Assembly: GCA_002712575.1 (NCBI GenBank)
Contig: PATZ01000051.1
Coordinates: 1 to 5,665, forward strand
Source: Methanobacteriota archaeon
Lineage (GTDB): Archaea > Thermoplasmatota > Poseidoniia > Poseidoniales > Thalassarchaeaceae
DNA: 5,665 nt
Direction: 5' to 3'
Shown here: positions 1-5,665 of the stretch, piece after piece
Numbering within the stretch: the stretch's first letter is position 1
Layout: the number at the start of each line of letters is the position of its first letter
Notes under the pieces: generated by a model
Told to the model about the DNA's origin: nothing
The model's input: the letters and a program-made list of their open reading frames with translations, nothing else
The model's database searches: none
Program-made: the position numbers and the translations under genes

Positions 1-48
1 TCAGCCAAATGGATGGACTTAGAGTCACTCACAGACAGTGCTGAATGA
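1..48 (+). CDS. Possible C-terminal end of a rightward gene (5' end outside window)
   Basis: Reading from the first base, the plus strand is open for 15 codons (SAKWMDLESLTDSAE) and ends in TGA at 46-48. The residue mix, rich in Asp, Glu and Ser with one Trp, looks like the tail of an ordinary soluble protein. The other two plus frames stop sooner or give less protein-like sequence. If real, this gene converges on the 73-residue gene that ends at 137. A minus-strand frame is also open across this stretch but has no ATG, so it is less likely. Fifteen codons cannot identify a family or prove coding, so this is only a suggestion. Confidence 0.25.
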   Translation, partial: SAKWMDLESLTDSAE

Positions 49-64
49 CTTCTAATTAAATAAG

Positions 65-114
65 ATTGGTGATTTTCTAATTTGGAAATGGATAATTATG
101 GTTTAATCATCAAT
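65..114 (+). repeat. Imperfect inverted repeat between convergent gene ends
   Basis: ATTGGTGATT (65-74) and AATCATCAAT (105-114) can pair over ten positions, with one G-U wobble if read as plus-strand RNA. The 30-nt loop itself contains TAATT (78-82) and AATTA (95-99), which could form a second short stem. The element lies between the possible plus-strand stop at 48 and the minus-strand stop at 137, and T-rich sequence follows it. That is where a 3'-end structure or terminator would be expected. The long loop and AT-richness make a chance match quite possible. Confidence 0.25.
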
Positions 115-136
115 AACAAAATTATTTTCTTAATAT

Positions 137-358
137 CTATGCCAATGATTCATTGGCTTGATTAATTATTATTGACGTCGACCATCCCTCTGTATGATCG
201 TAATGTGGGTTGAATCCAGTAGTCAAATTAGTTATATGATCGTCAAATTCTACACTTAATTTTGGATATTCAAGTTTAGTCTTCTGAATAACTGAATCTA
301 CTAATTTGTATAAATCATTTAAATTTTCGGCAACCAGTCTGTGGCGTGCTATTTTCAT
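137..358 (-). CDS. Hypothetical protein, 73 residues
   Basis: The ORF starts at ATG (358-356) and ends with TAG (139-137). An in-frame TAG (367-365) lies three codons upstream, so the start cannot move far. The product is small, soluble and mixed-charge, with a basic start (MKIARHRL), a probable amphipathic helix over residues 10-30 (ENLNDLYKLVDSVIQKTKLE), and a His/Asp-rich segment near residues 49-58 (FNPHYDHTEGW). It has no cysteines, signal peptide or membrane segment. The codons look ordinary for this genome and no long ORF opposes it, which supports a real gene. I do not recognise a family. No Shine-Dalgarno motif is visible. A 15-bp palindrome lies 29-43 nt upstream of the start, where a promoter or operator would sit. 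Confidence 0.5.
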   Translation of the reverse strand: MKIARHRLVAENLNDLYKLVDSVIQKTKLEYPKLSVEFDDHITNLTTGFNPHYDHTEGWSTSIIINQANESLA

Positions 359-386
359 ATAGTACTAGTAGTGGTCTACCCTTGAA

Positions 387-401
387 TAGTTTACTAAACT
401 A
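387..401. promoter_or_regulatory. 15-bp perfect palindrome, possible operator/promoter of the 73-residue gene
   Basis: TAGTTTACTAAACTA has perfect 7-bp arms around a single central base. It lies 29-43 nt upstream of the ATG at 358, overlapping the place where an archaeal TATA box would be expected. A repressor bound there could block transcription-factor assembly. The half-site TAAACTA also occurs at 562-568, 4220-4226 and 4306-4312, all in or at the edge of non-coding gaps. AT-rich 7-mers recur by chance, so function is inference only. Confidence 0.25.
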
Positions 402-416
402 AAACATAAATCAAGC

Positions 417-494
417 TTATTCACTTTTAGTCATAAAAAAATCAGATTTGATTTGTTTCTCAAGCCTCATCCAAAGTTTATCGGTATCTGTCAT
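417..494 (-). CDS. Possible 25-residue mini-protein
   Basis: ATG (494-492) opens a short frame, ending with TAA (419-417), that encodes MTDTDKLWMRL followed by a charged helix-like tail ending MTKSE. The codons resemble those of neighbouring genes, and the composition (charged and amphipathic, one Trp) is more protein-like than random AT-rich sequence. A TATA-like box at 528-536 sits about 38 nt upstream, which would give a short leader of roughly 12 nt. An in-frame ATG at 515-513 would give a 32-residue form beginning MLLLSVK. Against it: the ORF is very short, I know no family for it, and its TTTTTTT stretch (441-435) could instead be a transcription terminator for the large membrane gene upstream. 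Confidence 0.3.
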   Translation of the reverse strand: MTDTDKLWMRLEKQIKSDFFMTKSE

Positions 495-527
495 CTTAAC
501 ACTCAATAATAACATGATAAAAGTTTA

Positions 528-536
528 GATATAAAG
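528..536 (-). promoter_or_regulatory. TATA-like box in the gap upstream of the mini-ORF
   Basis: On the minus strand this reads CTTTATATC, close to the archaeal TATA consensus. Its centre lies about 38 nt before the ATG at 494, so transcription would begin some 12 nt before the mini-ORF. The transcript could continue into the 73-residue gene. In sequence this AT-rich such boxes arise often by chance. Confidence 0.25.
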
Positions 537-584
537 GGTCGTTTAATTAATATTATACAAATAAACTAGAATAAATGTATTTTT

Positions 585-3500
585 TTAAGTTCTTTCCCAT
601 TCTAGTAATAGTTGACCGTTGGAATTTATTCTCAAAACTGGAGACCATAAAGAAGGATCAAATGATTTATACGCATCTTGGATATTATTTTCCATTTTTT
701 CAATTAATATCTTGTCTAGTTTTATACTAAAATTAGATTTATCAGAATAAAATAACGAATCGGAAATAATATCTAGTTCGTTAGTTTCTTCTATAACTTG
801 TTTAACTAGTTTTATCGTATTTGAATCATCAGGAACTGAAATAGTAGAATGTTTTTCTAGTGGAGAAGTCGTAGTGGTGTTATTAATTTTAGAAGGTAGT
901 CCCACTTTTGACAATATTGGTTCTTCTCCCTCTATAGTACTGCCTATCCCTAATCCTCCTCTAGAAGAATACAATACAGCTTGTCCAATTAGTGTTAATG
1001 CAGCTAAGAATAATGCCAAAACTAAAATTAGTCCTTCAAATTCAACACCGAAAGATATTATTCCTGAAGGTAGACCAATTAATCCAAATATTCTCCTCCA
1101 ACCTTGATCTCTCTTAAATCCTAAAATCATATGATGGGCAGATGTTAAAATTAACATTACTTCAAATAAATAATCCTGGGATATTGTATCGGAAAAGGGA
1201 AATATAAATACAATTGTGAACATTGAACCAATAAACCCTAAATTATATTGATAGTCAAACTCATAATCAGATTCTACTATTTCTTCTTTAATATCATTTT
1301 CTCCAAATTTAATTTCTGGAAATGGATTATATTCGGCCCATGAACAATATATCATGTACAATCCATAGGTGATTGGCAATAATGAAATATATCCGAAATC
1401 TACCCAATCTAATGCAAGTGTCAGAGTAAATGTTTGAAGAATAATAGAACAATGGAATAGCAAAGGTCGATTATTTTTGAAAGTATCAAAAGTAATTAGC
1501 AAACTAGTCAAAAATGGTAGGAAATCACTGATACCATCAGGTACCAGTAAGAAGCAATATGCCATAATTCTTGATGTTGGAGCTAAATATCGTAATTCGT
1601 CAAGAGAAAAGAATTCTTTGGCATTAGAATACAATATTCCATTTTTTATTAATAAATACTGTATTAAACCAACAATACCTGCTATAAAAGTTGCATATTC
1701 TAATGGGTTAAGACCAGGTGAATTTATCAATTCTACGAGATTTATGATTGCCCAATAAGTGGCGATAGGTGTTATCCAAAACCAATGTAATAATCCATAC
1801 TTCCATGATCCATAAGTGAGTAAAGATACTATAAATATTGGAGCCAATTTCTCATCGGGGAGTAAAAAGGAAAGACCCAATAATGTAGCAATTAAAGGTC
1901 CAAAAAATTGCTCTGGACCATATCTCGACCCTTCTGGTCGCTGTTTTTCCTCAGAAATGTTGAATAAAATCATCAAAGGAATTGATAATAATAGCAAAGA
2001 AACCCAACGAGGAGTATCAAAAATTAATAAATTCGAAAACTCGCCTAGATATGGTATACTTCCTAAAGTATACCAAAGTATTGAATTGTCAGAATAATTA
2101 TTTCCAAATATAGTTGAATATATGATTGCAAAAAAGGGTGATAAAAGAAGAATTGGGGTAGAAACATGTTTAGTTGCTCTGTAGATTGCGAGAGAGAAAA
2201 TTGGTACAGCAAGTAATCCTCCAGAGATATCAGTTAACCCAATAAATAAAAGTGCGAGTAAAGTAAGTGTACCAAAATTTCTGGCACCTTGAGAAATATC
2301 ATATATTCTTTTAAGCCTCAAATTAACTATCAATGGTGCTGACAATATCAATAAGTCATGCAACACTAGAGAGAGAATATTTGCATCTTCAAATAGCAAG
2401 GTGGTTGAAGATATCGCAGCAATGGGGAGTAAATATGCAATCCCAAATAATCTTTCAAGAGGAGTAGACTTTCTTATTGCACCCGCTTCAACTGCGAGTA
2501 AAGTAGAAGATGATGCTACACCTATCAATACTAATAATATAGTTCTATCAGAGTTATTGGCATTTTCTAAAATACTTTCTGCAATAAAAATGAATAATAA
2601 TACTAATACAGAAGCAAATTCTGGCCTTAAGACTAAATTTTCGGAAGGTTTTCTGTATATATTGATGATTGACAATATTATTAATGCAACTATCAATGAA
2701 AAAGGCCTTATATCATAAATTTCGAATTCGGGTATAGTTATTAGTGAAACTATAATTATAGGCAAAAGTAGAAAAATTGCATAAGTATTTTTATCAATTA
2801 AAGATTGGAAATTTTTATCCCTTGATTTACTAAATTGATAGAATTGAATCATGGCGGAAATAAATATTAATAACAAAAATATTGTATTTGTGGGTGTTAT
2901 GGGGTTGAATGAAGCAACCAATATCACTATAGAAGGTACATAATTACCGAATCTTCCTCGGCTTTGTCCCCAAAAACCCATTGCGAGAATTATGGGGAAA
3001 AGAATAAACATAGAGCCAGTAGTTGCATCTAATGAATAATTACCAATACTAAAAAAATTCATTTCATTTTCTGAACCAATTACAATTGTGATCCACCATG
3101 CAATAACTGTAGCAGCATAAGTGGATCTTACAACCCAATCTCTAGCTTGTTCCCTAGTTTCTAAATAGATAAAGGCAATTATTCCTACAAACCATCCAAT
3201 TAATGCTGCCTCAGAAGATAGGAGGATTAGAGCCAAAGGAAGTGCTATTGGCATCGCAGGAGTTCTCAGCATTGCCGTGGGTGCAAACCAACCAATCAAT
3301 AATGACATCCATAACCAGAATGTTAAACCAAATGGCTCCGAACTTTCTATTAATCCTGTAAAAACATATGGAGTTTCATTACCAGCGGCAATAATTTGCG
3401 CGAATAATATGCCAGCTACTACGACTCCCGAGCCTCTTTCTATCATTTGTCGTGATAGGCTTCTATCTGTAGCAGTAATTCCTATTATTATTACAAATGG

Positions 3501-4220
3501 TACCAATAAACTCATGTGTCCAATATCATTAATTCCTAATAACAATGGTAAAATTACTGCTAGTCCACATGATAATAGGTATAATACTGAACGATTGAGG
3601 CGAAGAGATGCTATAATCGAACTTGCCATTAACAAAATGAATGAAAGGGTGAGGAAGATATCGAGATTATTGTTAGAATAATCCATCCAAATTGAAATTG
3701 CACTAAATGCTAGGCTTACTGGCGCCAATATAACGACAGTTCTTGGAAGCGTACCTAATGAATGTCTAAGAATCATTGCGATGCTGAATTCCATTACTAA
3801 AATTAAAGAAACAGTCTGAAGTAGGGAAAGCCAAACTGGCATCCATACTGGATCATCTTGGACTGTAATCCATGTATTTTCCCGCCCCATATAAAAAACT
3901 AAAAATCTTGAAAGCCAGATTGCAGAAAGTGATCCCATTAAAACTGCGGTAGCAGAAGAATATTCTTCTATAGCATTTTCATCTCTCTCTTGACCCTTGG
4001 TTTTTCTAAACCATTCATGAAGAATGGTACATGACAAAGCTATCATTCCTGTAACAATTCCCAGAGTTAGATATGCATAATCACTAGATACATTTACTAC
4101 AGTCACATAATAAATAGCATATGCCAATAAAAACCCTCCAGCTGCCAAGGAAGCATAGAAACCATACAGCGAAGTATCCATTTCTGAATTCAAAATAGTT
4201 TTATCGGGATATTCTTGCAT
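585..4220 (-). CDS. Giant polytopic membrane protein of unknown function, 1211 residues
   Basis: The start is ATG (4220-4218); an in-frame TAG (4226-4224) two codons upstream excludes a longer form, and Met14 is the only close alternative. The stop is TAA (587-585). After a short polar N-terminus I count roughly 35 hydrophobic segments between residues 20 and 1085, separated by short loops. Larger polar loops lie near 70-88, 461-479, 755-770 and 965-992 (the last very acidic). A soluble tail of about 125 residues follows: a Ser/Thr/Asn-rich linker (1087-1135), a charged helical part (1136-1185), and a compact end, SLWSPVLRINSNGQ then LLLEWERT. A motif resembling a membrane hairpin recurs (for example 654-686, 776-809, 887-919, 1000-1042): hydrophobic stretch, short Pro/Asp/Gly turn, second hydrophobic stretch, then Tyr/Phe with Lys/Arg. 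This suggests internal duplication. I see no ATPase, transporter, glycosyltransferase or protease motif. It vaguely resembles large DUF2339-type membrane proteins in size and topology, but I cannot confirm membership. It reads leftward from a region shared with the divergent zinc-ribbon gene. Confidence 0.93.
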   Translation of the reverse strand: MQEYPDKTILNSEMDTSLYGFYASLAAGGFLLAYAIYYVTVVNVSSDYAYLTLGIVTGMIALSCTILHEWFRKTKGQERDENAIEEYSSATAVLMGSLSAIWLSRFLVFYMGRENTWITVQDDPVWMPVWLSLLQTVSLILVMEFSIAMILRHSLGTLPRTVVILAPVSLAFSAISIWMDYSNNNLDIFLTLSFILLMASSIIASLRLNRSVLYLLSCGLAVILPLLLGINDIGHMSLLVPFVIIIGITATDRSLSRQMIERGSGVVVAGILFAQIIAAGNETPYVFTGLIESSEPFGLTFWLWMSLLIGWFAPTAMLRTPAMPIALPLALILLSSEAALIGWFVGIIAFIYLETREQARDWVVRSTYAATVIAWWITIVIGSENEMNFFSIGNYSLDATTGSMFILFPIILAMGFWGQSRGRFGNYVPSIVILVASFNPITPTNTIFLLLIFISAMIQFYQFSKSRDKNFQSLIDKNTYAIFLLLPIIIVSLITIPEFEIYDIRPFSLIVALIILSIINIYRKPSENLVLRPEFASVLVLLFIFIAESILENANNSDRTILLVLIGVASSSTLLAVEAGAIRKSTPLERLFGIAYLLPIAAISSTTLLFEDANILSLVLHDLLILSAPLIVNLRLKRIYDISQGARNFGTLTLLALLFIGLTDISGGLLAVPIFSLAIYRATKHVSTPILLLSPFFAIIYSTIFGNNYSDNSILWYTLGSIPYLGEFSNLLIFDTPRWVSLLLLSIPLMILFNISEEKQRPEGSRYGPEQFFGPLIATLLGLSFLLPDEKLAPIFIVSLLTYGSWKYGLLHWFWITPIATYWAIINLVELINSPGLNPLEYATFIAGIVGLIQYLLIKNGILYSNAKEFFSLDELRYLAPTSRIMAYCFLLVPDGISDFLPFLTSLLITFDTFKNNRPLLFHCSIILQTFTLTLALDWVDFGYISLLPITYGLYMIYCSWAEYNPFPEIKFGENDIKEEIVESDYEFDYQYNLGFIGSMFTIVFIFPFSDTISQDYLFEVMLILTSAHHMILGFKRDQGWRRIFGLIGLPSGIISFGVEFEGLILVLALFLAALTLIGQAVLYSSRGGLGIGSTIEGEEPILSKVGLPSKINNTTTTSPLEKHSTISVPDDSNTIKLVKQVIEETNELDIISDSLFYSDKSNFSIKLDKILIEKMENNIQDAYKSFDPSLWSPVLRINSNGQLLLEWERT
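2052..2075 (-). repeat. Perfect 10-bp stem-loop inside the membrane-protein gene
   Basis: TGGTATACTT (2052-2061) and AAGTATACCA (2066-2075) are exact reverse complements separated by a 4-nt loop (CCTA). The hairpin lies in frame within the large gene, encoding residues 716-723 (WYTLGSIP), in a short loop between membrane segments. Each arm contains the self-complementary hexamer GTATAC. In the mRNA it would form a stable tetraloop-sized hairpin. It could affect local translation or mRNA processing, or be a by-product of codon choice. Confidence 0.6.
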
Positions 4221-4321
4221 AAACTATCTTTTACTAGGTTTGTTTTAGACTTGTCTACGTATTTGTAAATTATTTTATTATTACAACAATTTATTAAATA
4301 GACGATAAACTAGCAATTGAT
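4221..4321. promoter_or_regulatory. Divergent promoter region, membrane protein / zinc ribbon
   Basis: This 101-bp, strongly AT-rich gap separates the two divergent start codons, so both promoters must lie here or overlap the coding ends. For the leftward gene the best TATA-like candidate reads ATTTACAAAT on the minus strand (4270-4261), about 45 nt before the ATG, implying a leader near 18 nt. The nearly symmetrical TTATTAAATA at 4291-4300 could also serve leftward with a longer leader. No Shine-Dalgarno motif precedes either gene. TAAACTA occurs at both edges (4220-4226 and 4306-4312). Promoter activity is inferred from layout. Confidence 0.5.
4291..4300 (+). promoter_or_regulatory. Archaeal-type TATA box for the zinc-ribbon gene
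   Basis: TTATTAAATA is centred about 26 nt upstream of the ATG at 4322. This is the spacing at which archaeal transcription would begin at or within a base or two of the start codon, giving a leaderless mRNA. The absence of any purine-rich ribosome binding site before this ATG (CTAGCAATTGAT) agrees. An in-frame TAA (4295-4297) inside the box also shows that the protein cannot start further upstream. Confidence 0.5.
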
Positions 4322-4549
4322 ATGAATTTTGATGATAGAGGTAAGGAAACCGAAATAATTGAAGTTTGCTCTAATTGCTTTAGTCCTCGAATAGCGCCTT
4401 ACATGGGTTATGAAACTGGTAAAAGATTCATTTGTCAAGATTGTGATAGTATTAGTATGGTCACAATAGAATTTGAGAATATAGAATCATTAGTAAAATT
4501 CCTCAAAGAAAAGAGAAAAAAAGAGAATCAAGAATTTAAAAATTCATAA
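4322..4549 (+). CDS. Small zinc-ribbon protein, 75 residues
   Basis: ATG at 4322, TAA at 4547-4549. Two CxxC knuckles, C16-S-N-C19 and C38-Q-D-C41, are separated by 18 residues including a Gly-Lys-Arg turn (GYETGKRFICQDC). This is the classic layout of a single treble-clef or zinc-ribbon fold binding one Zn(II). The C-terminal third is a charged helix (about 50-72) with a strongly basic stretch, KFLKEKRKK, which could contact nucleic acid or a protein partner. Small zinc ribbons of this kind are abundant in archaea and act variously as transcription, ribosome or modification cofactors; nothing here says which. The gene has its own leaderless-type promoter, is divergent from the membrane protein, and converges on the hydrolase gene with 24 bp between stops. 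The protein is cytoplasmic, with no signal or membrane segment. Confidence 0.85.
   Translation: MNFDDRGKETEIIEVCSNCFSPRIAPYMGYETGKRFICQDCDSISMVTIEFENIESLVKFLKEKRKKENQEFKNS
4516..4545 (-). terminator. Possible terminator of the hydrolase gene inside the zinc-ribbon 3' end
   Basis: On the minus strand, 29 nt past the hydrolase stop codon, GAATTT pairs with AAATTC (4545-4540 with 4537-4532). Ten nucleotides further on comes a run of seven T (4522-4516). Archaeal termination relies mainly on such oligo-T tracts. It would lie within the opposing coding sequence, implying overlapping 3' ends. The hairpin is short with a two-base loop, so the T tract is the main evidence. Confidence 0.35.
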
Positions 4550-4554
4550 TGAAG

Positions 4555-4572
4555 TTTTCATATCTATATTTT
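4555..4572 (+). terminator. Weak T-rich 3' end after the zinc-ribbon gene
   Basis: Two TTTT tracts (4555-4558 and 4569-4572) lie in the 24-bp gap just after the zinc-ribbon stop codon. They are the only candidate archaeal oligo-T termination signal for that short transcript before it enters antisense to the hydrolase gene. No hairpin is visible and the tracts are short, so this is tentative. Confidence 0.25.
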
Positions 4573-4573
4573 C

Positions 4574-5665
4574 CTAATTCCAACTTAAATTATCAGGTGA
4601 AAATGTACAATTTCCATTACAAGTATCCAAAATATCTTGCATCTGAAGGAATGCAAATGCCATATCACGAGCAATTTTTAATCCACCAATCGCATTATGT
4701 GCTGGGTGTGGCTCTTCTCCGTATTCATTACCATCGGGTGCATGAACGTATCCTCCATCGAAGAATACTCCTATTGAACCTTGGTAAGTCTCATTGACTA
4801 CATCGATTCCATATGGAAATATAGTTGAAGAATCTAAAATAGGTATATTTGCTGTTCTCATCATTCTAGATGATGAAATATTTGATATTTGTAAGTCTGC
4901 AATAGAAAATAATGTCATTAGTTCGTATGGTTCAACCTGATCGAGATATCCTTCTTCTCTGAAAGAAAGGAAAGTATCTGCTTCTACTGAATCCCAAAGA
5001 GATTGCATTATGGATATTGCAACTGCTCTATCAAGTTGGCTGGCATATCCCCACTCACTAGCAAATATGAAATGGAAGCGGTCATATTGAGTGCATCTTT
5101 CTATGATGTGTGAAAATGAAGAGCCGCCAGCCCATAAAACTCCACGATTAAGATCTGGAGATAGTCCAATTATTGAAGGCCCCCTAATAGCGCCATTAGA
5201 GTAGCCGGTATATACTGGAGAAGAAACATCAACTAAAGAAGTGCCATTATGATATAATTCGGGTAAATCAGAACAAATGCCCATAAATGATTTTATCATA
5301 ACAACTTGATTAATCATTGATTGTTCCAGTCTTTCTGCTTGATGTTGAAAATTTTCCATATTTAATACTGCATATTCTATACTTAACGTATCATCACTTG
5401 CCCAACCATAGAAGCTGGTTCCTAGCATGGCTGCATTATTTTCATTAGCCCAGCCATGTAATCCAGAAGTATCACCAGTTCCAAGGAATCCATGTCCCCA
5501 TATTGTCAAATCTGCAGGCTCAGAAATGGCAGTTTGAGGAATTAATAGCCAAAATGGTATTTCTCTATTTTCAACAAAAACAGGAGTTCGGTCTGTATCT
5601 GAGGTTCTTCTAATTAAAGTAGGAGGATAAAAAGACTCAGTGTATTGAGGTGCTGTATAAGTTCC
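4574..5665 (-). CDS. Alpha/beta-hydrolase (esterase/lipase-like), C-terminal part; 5' end outside window
   Basis: The frame is open from the right edge to TAG (4576-4574), giving 363 residues with the true start beyond the window. An internal TTG at 5509 is not the start, because the sequence before it is clearly family-like (IPFWLLIPQ leading into the first strand). Counting from the edge, GHGFLG (57-62) matches the oxyanion-hole HG motif. GYSNG (154-158, Ser156) is the GxSxG nucleophile elbow after a predicted helix and strand. ADLQISN (256-262) resembles the D-x-Q-V-x-N segment I associate with related bacterial secreted hydrolases and probably supplies the acid, Asp257. The catalytic His is likely H320 or H323 in HPAHN. 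C349 and C353 near the end could form a small disulfide, fitting an exported enzyme. Its substrate is probably an ester or lipid, but this cannot be specified. The closest layout I know is the large secreted or lipoprotein hydrolases of myxobacteria and similar organisms. It is convergent with the zinc-ribbon gene and in no visible operon. Confidence 0.85.
   Translation of the reverse strand, partial: GTYTAPQYTESFYPPTLIRRTSDTDRTPVFVENREIPFWLLIPQTAISEPADLTIWGHGFLGTGDTSGLHGWANENNAAMLGTSFYGWASDDTLSIEYAVLNMENFQHQAERLEQSMINQVVMIKSFMGICSDLPELYHNGTSLVDVSSPVYTGYSNGAIRGPSIIGLSPDLNRGVLWAGGSSFSHIIERCTQYDRFHFIFASEWGYASQLDRAVAISIMQSLWDSVEADTFLSFREEGYLDQVEPYELMTLFSIADLQISNISSSRMMRTANIPILDSSTIFPYGIDVVNETYQGSIGVFFDGGYVHAPDGNEYGEEPHPAHNAIGGLKIARDMAFAFLQMQDILDTCNGNCTFSPDNLSWN

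Noticed and set aside
1..105. Minus-strand open frame running off the left edge
   Set aside because: It has no ATG after its upstream stop and would need a rare start codon; the plus-strand tail ending at 48 is at least as plausible.
369..380. Short inverted repeat GTAG/CTAC near the 73-residue gene start
   Set aside because: The stem is only 4 bp and cannot be extended.
575..730. Plus-strand frame beginning ATG at 575 (MYFFKFFPILVIV...)
   Set aside because: It is hydrophobic only because it is antisense to the AT-rich end of the membrane-protein gene; there is no promoter, and the opposite frame is clearly real.
874..3681. Several plus-strand ORFs of 77-134 codons (874-1107, 1477-1758, 1816-2097, 2401-2718, 3277-3681)
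   Set aside because: All are antisense to the continuous 1211-residue membrane-protein frame and rich in Asn, Ser, Ile and Lys with no family-like motifs.
4549..4797. Plus-strand ORF whose ATG overlaps the zinc-ribbon stop codon (82 codons)
   Set aside because: It lies almost wholly antisense to the hydrolase gene, its composition (many His, Tyr, Arg) reflects the opposite strand, and the minus-strand frame has clear catalytic motifs.
5426..5458. 8-bp inverted repeat CATGGCTG / CAGCCATG with a 17-nt spacer in the hydrolase gene
   Set aside because: Both arms come from coding repeats of Ala/Met/Gly/Trp codons; the arm length and long loop are within chance expectation.
5507..5509. TTG as the start of the hydrolase
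   Set aside because: The frame continues upstream to the window edge with family-like sequence (IPFWLLIPQ), so this is an internal Leu codon.
1..5665. CRISPR array, insertion sequence, tRNA or rRNA
   Set aside because: No spaced direct repeats, transposase motifs, terminal inverted repeats with target duplications, or cloverleaf-like segments were seen on either strand.

Overview
The window looks like AT-rich chromosome (roughly one third G+C by eye) from a marine planktonic archaeon, most plausibly a Marine Group II/III (Poseidoniales-like) lineage. The basis is indirect. No gene start has a Shine-Dalgarno motif. The small zinc-ribbon gene has a good archaeal TATA box (4291-4300) about 26 nt before its ATG, as expected for a leaderless transcript. 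The gene set (a giant polytopic membrane protein, a small zinc ribbon, a secreted-type alpha/beta hydrolase) also fits, but there is no rRNA or phylogenetic marker here, so the assignment is inference.

Layout from left to right. At 1-48 there may be the last codons of a rightward gene. A gap follows (49-136) that can fold into an imperfect stem. A 73-residue hypothetical protein lies leftward at 137-358. A regulatory-looking gap at 359-584 holds a 15-bp perfect palindrome (387-401), a possible 25-residue mini-ORF (417-494) and a TATA-like box (528-536). The leftward gene at 585-4220 dominates the window: 1211 residues with about 35 membrane segments and a soluble C-terminal tail. A 101-bp divergent promoter region (4221-4321) separates it from a rightward 75-residue four-cysteine zinc-ribbon protein (4322-4549). 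Only 24 bp beyond, and convergent with it, is the 3' part of a leftward alpha/beta-hydrolase gene (4574-5665) whose 5' end lies outside the window.

The genes do not form an obvious single pathway. The membrane protein and zinc ribbon share a divergent promoter region and could be co-regulated. The hydrolase is probably an exported or surface esterase/lipase-like enzyme in its own unit. No mobile element, CRISPR array, tRNA or rRNA was seen. The features most worth a second look are the unassigned giant membrane protein with its recurring membrane-hairpin pattern and conserved-looking tail, a perfect 10-bp hairpin inside its coding sequence (2052-2075), and the small elements in the 359-584 gap.
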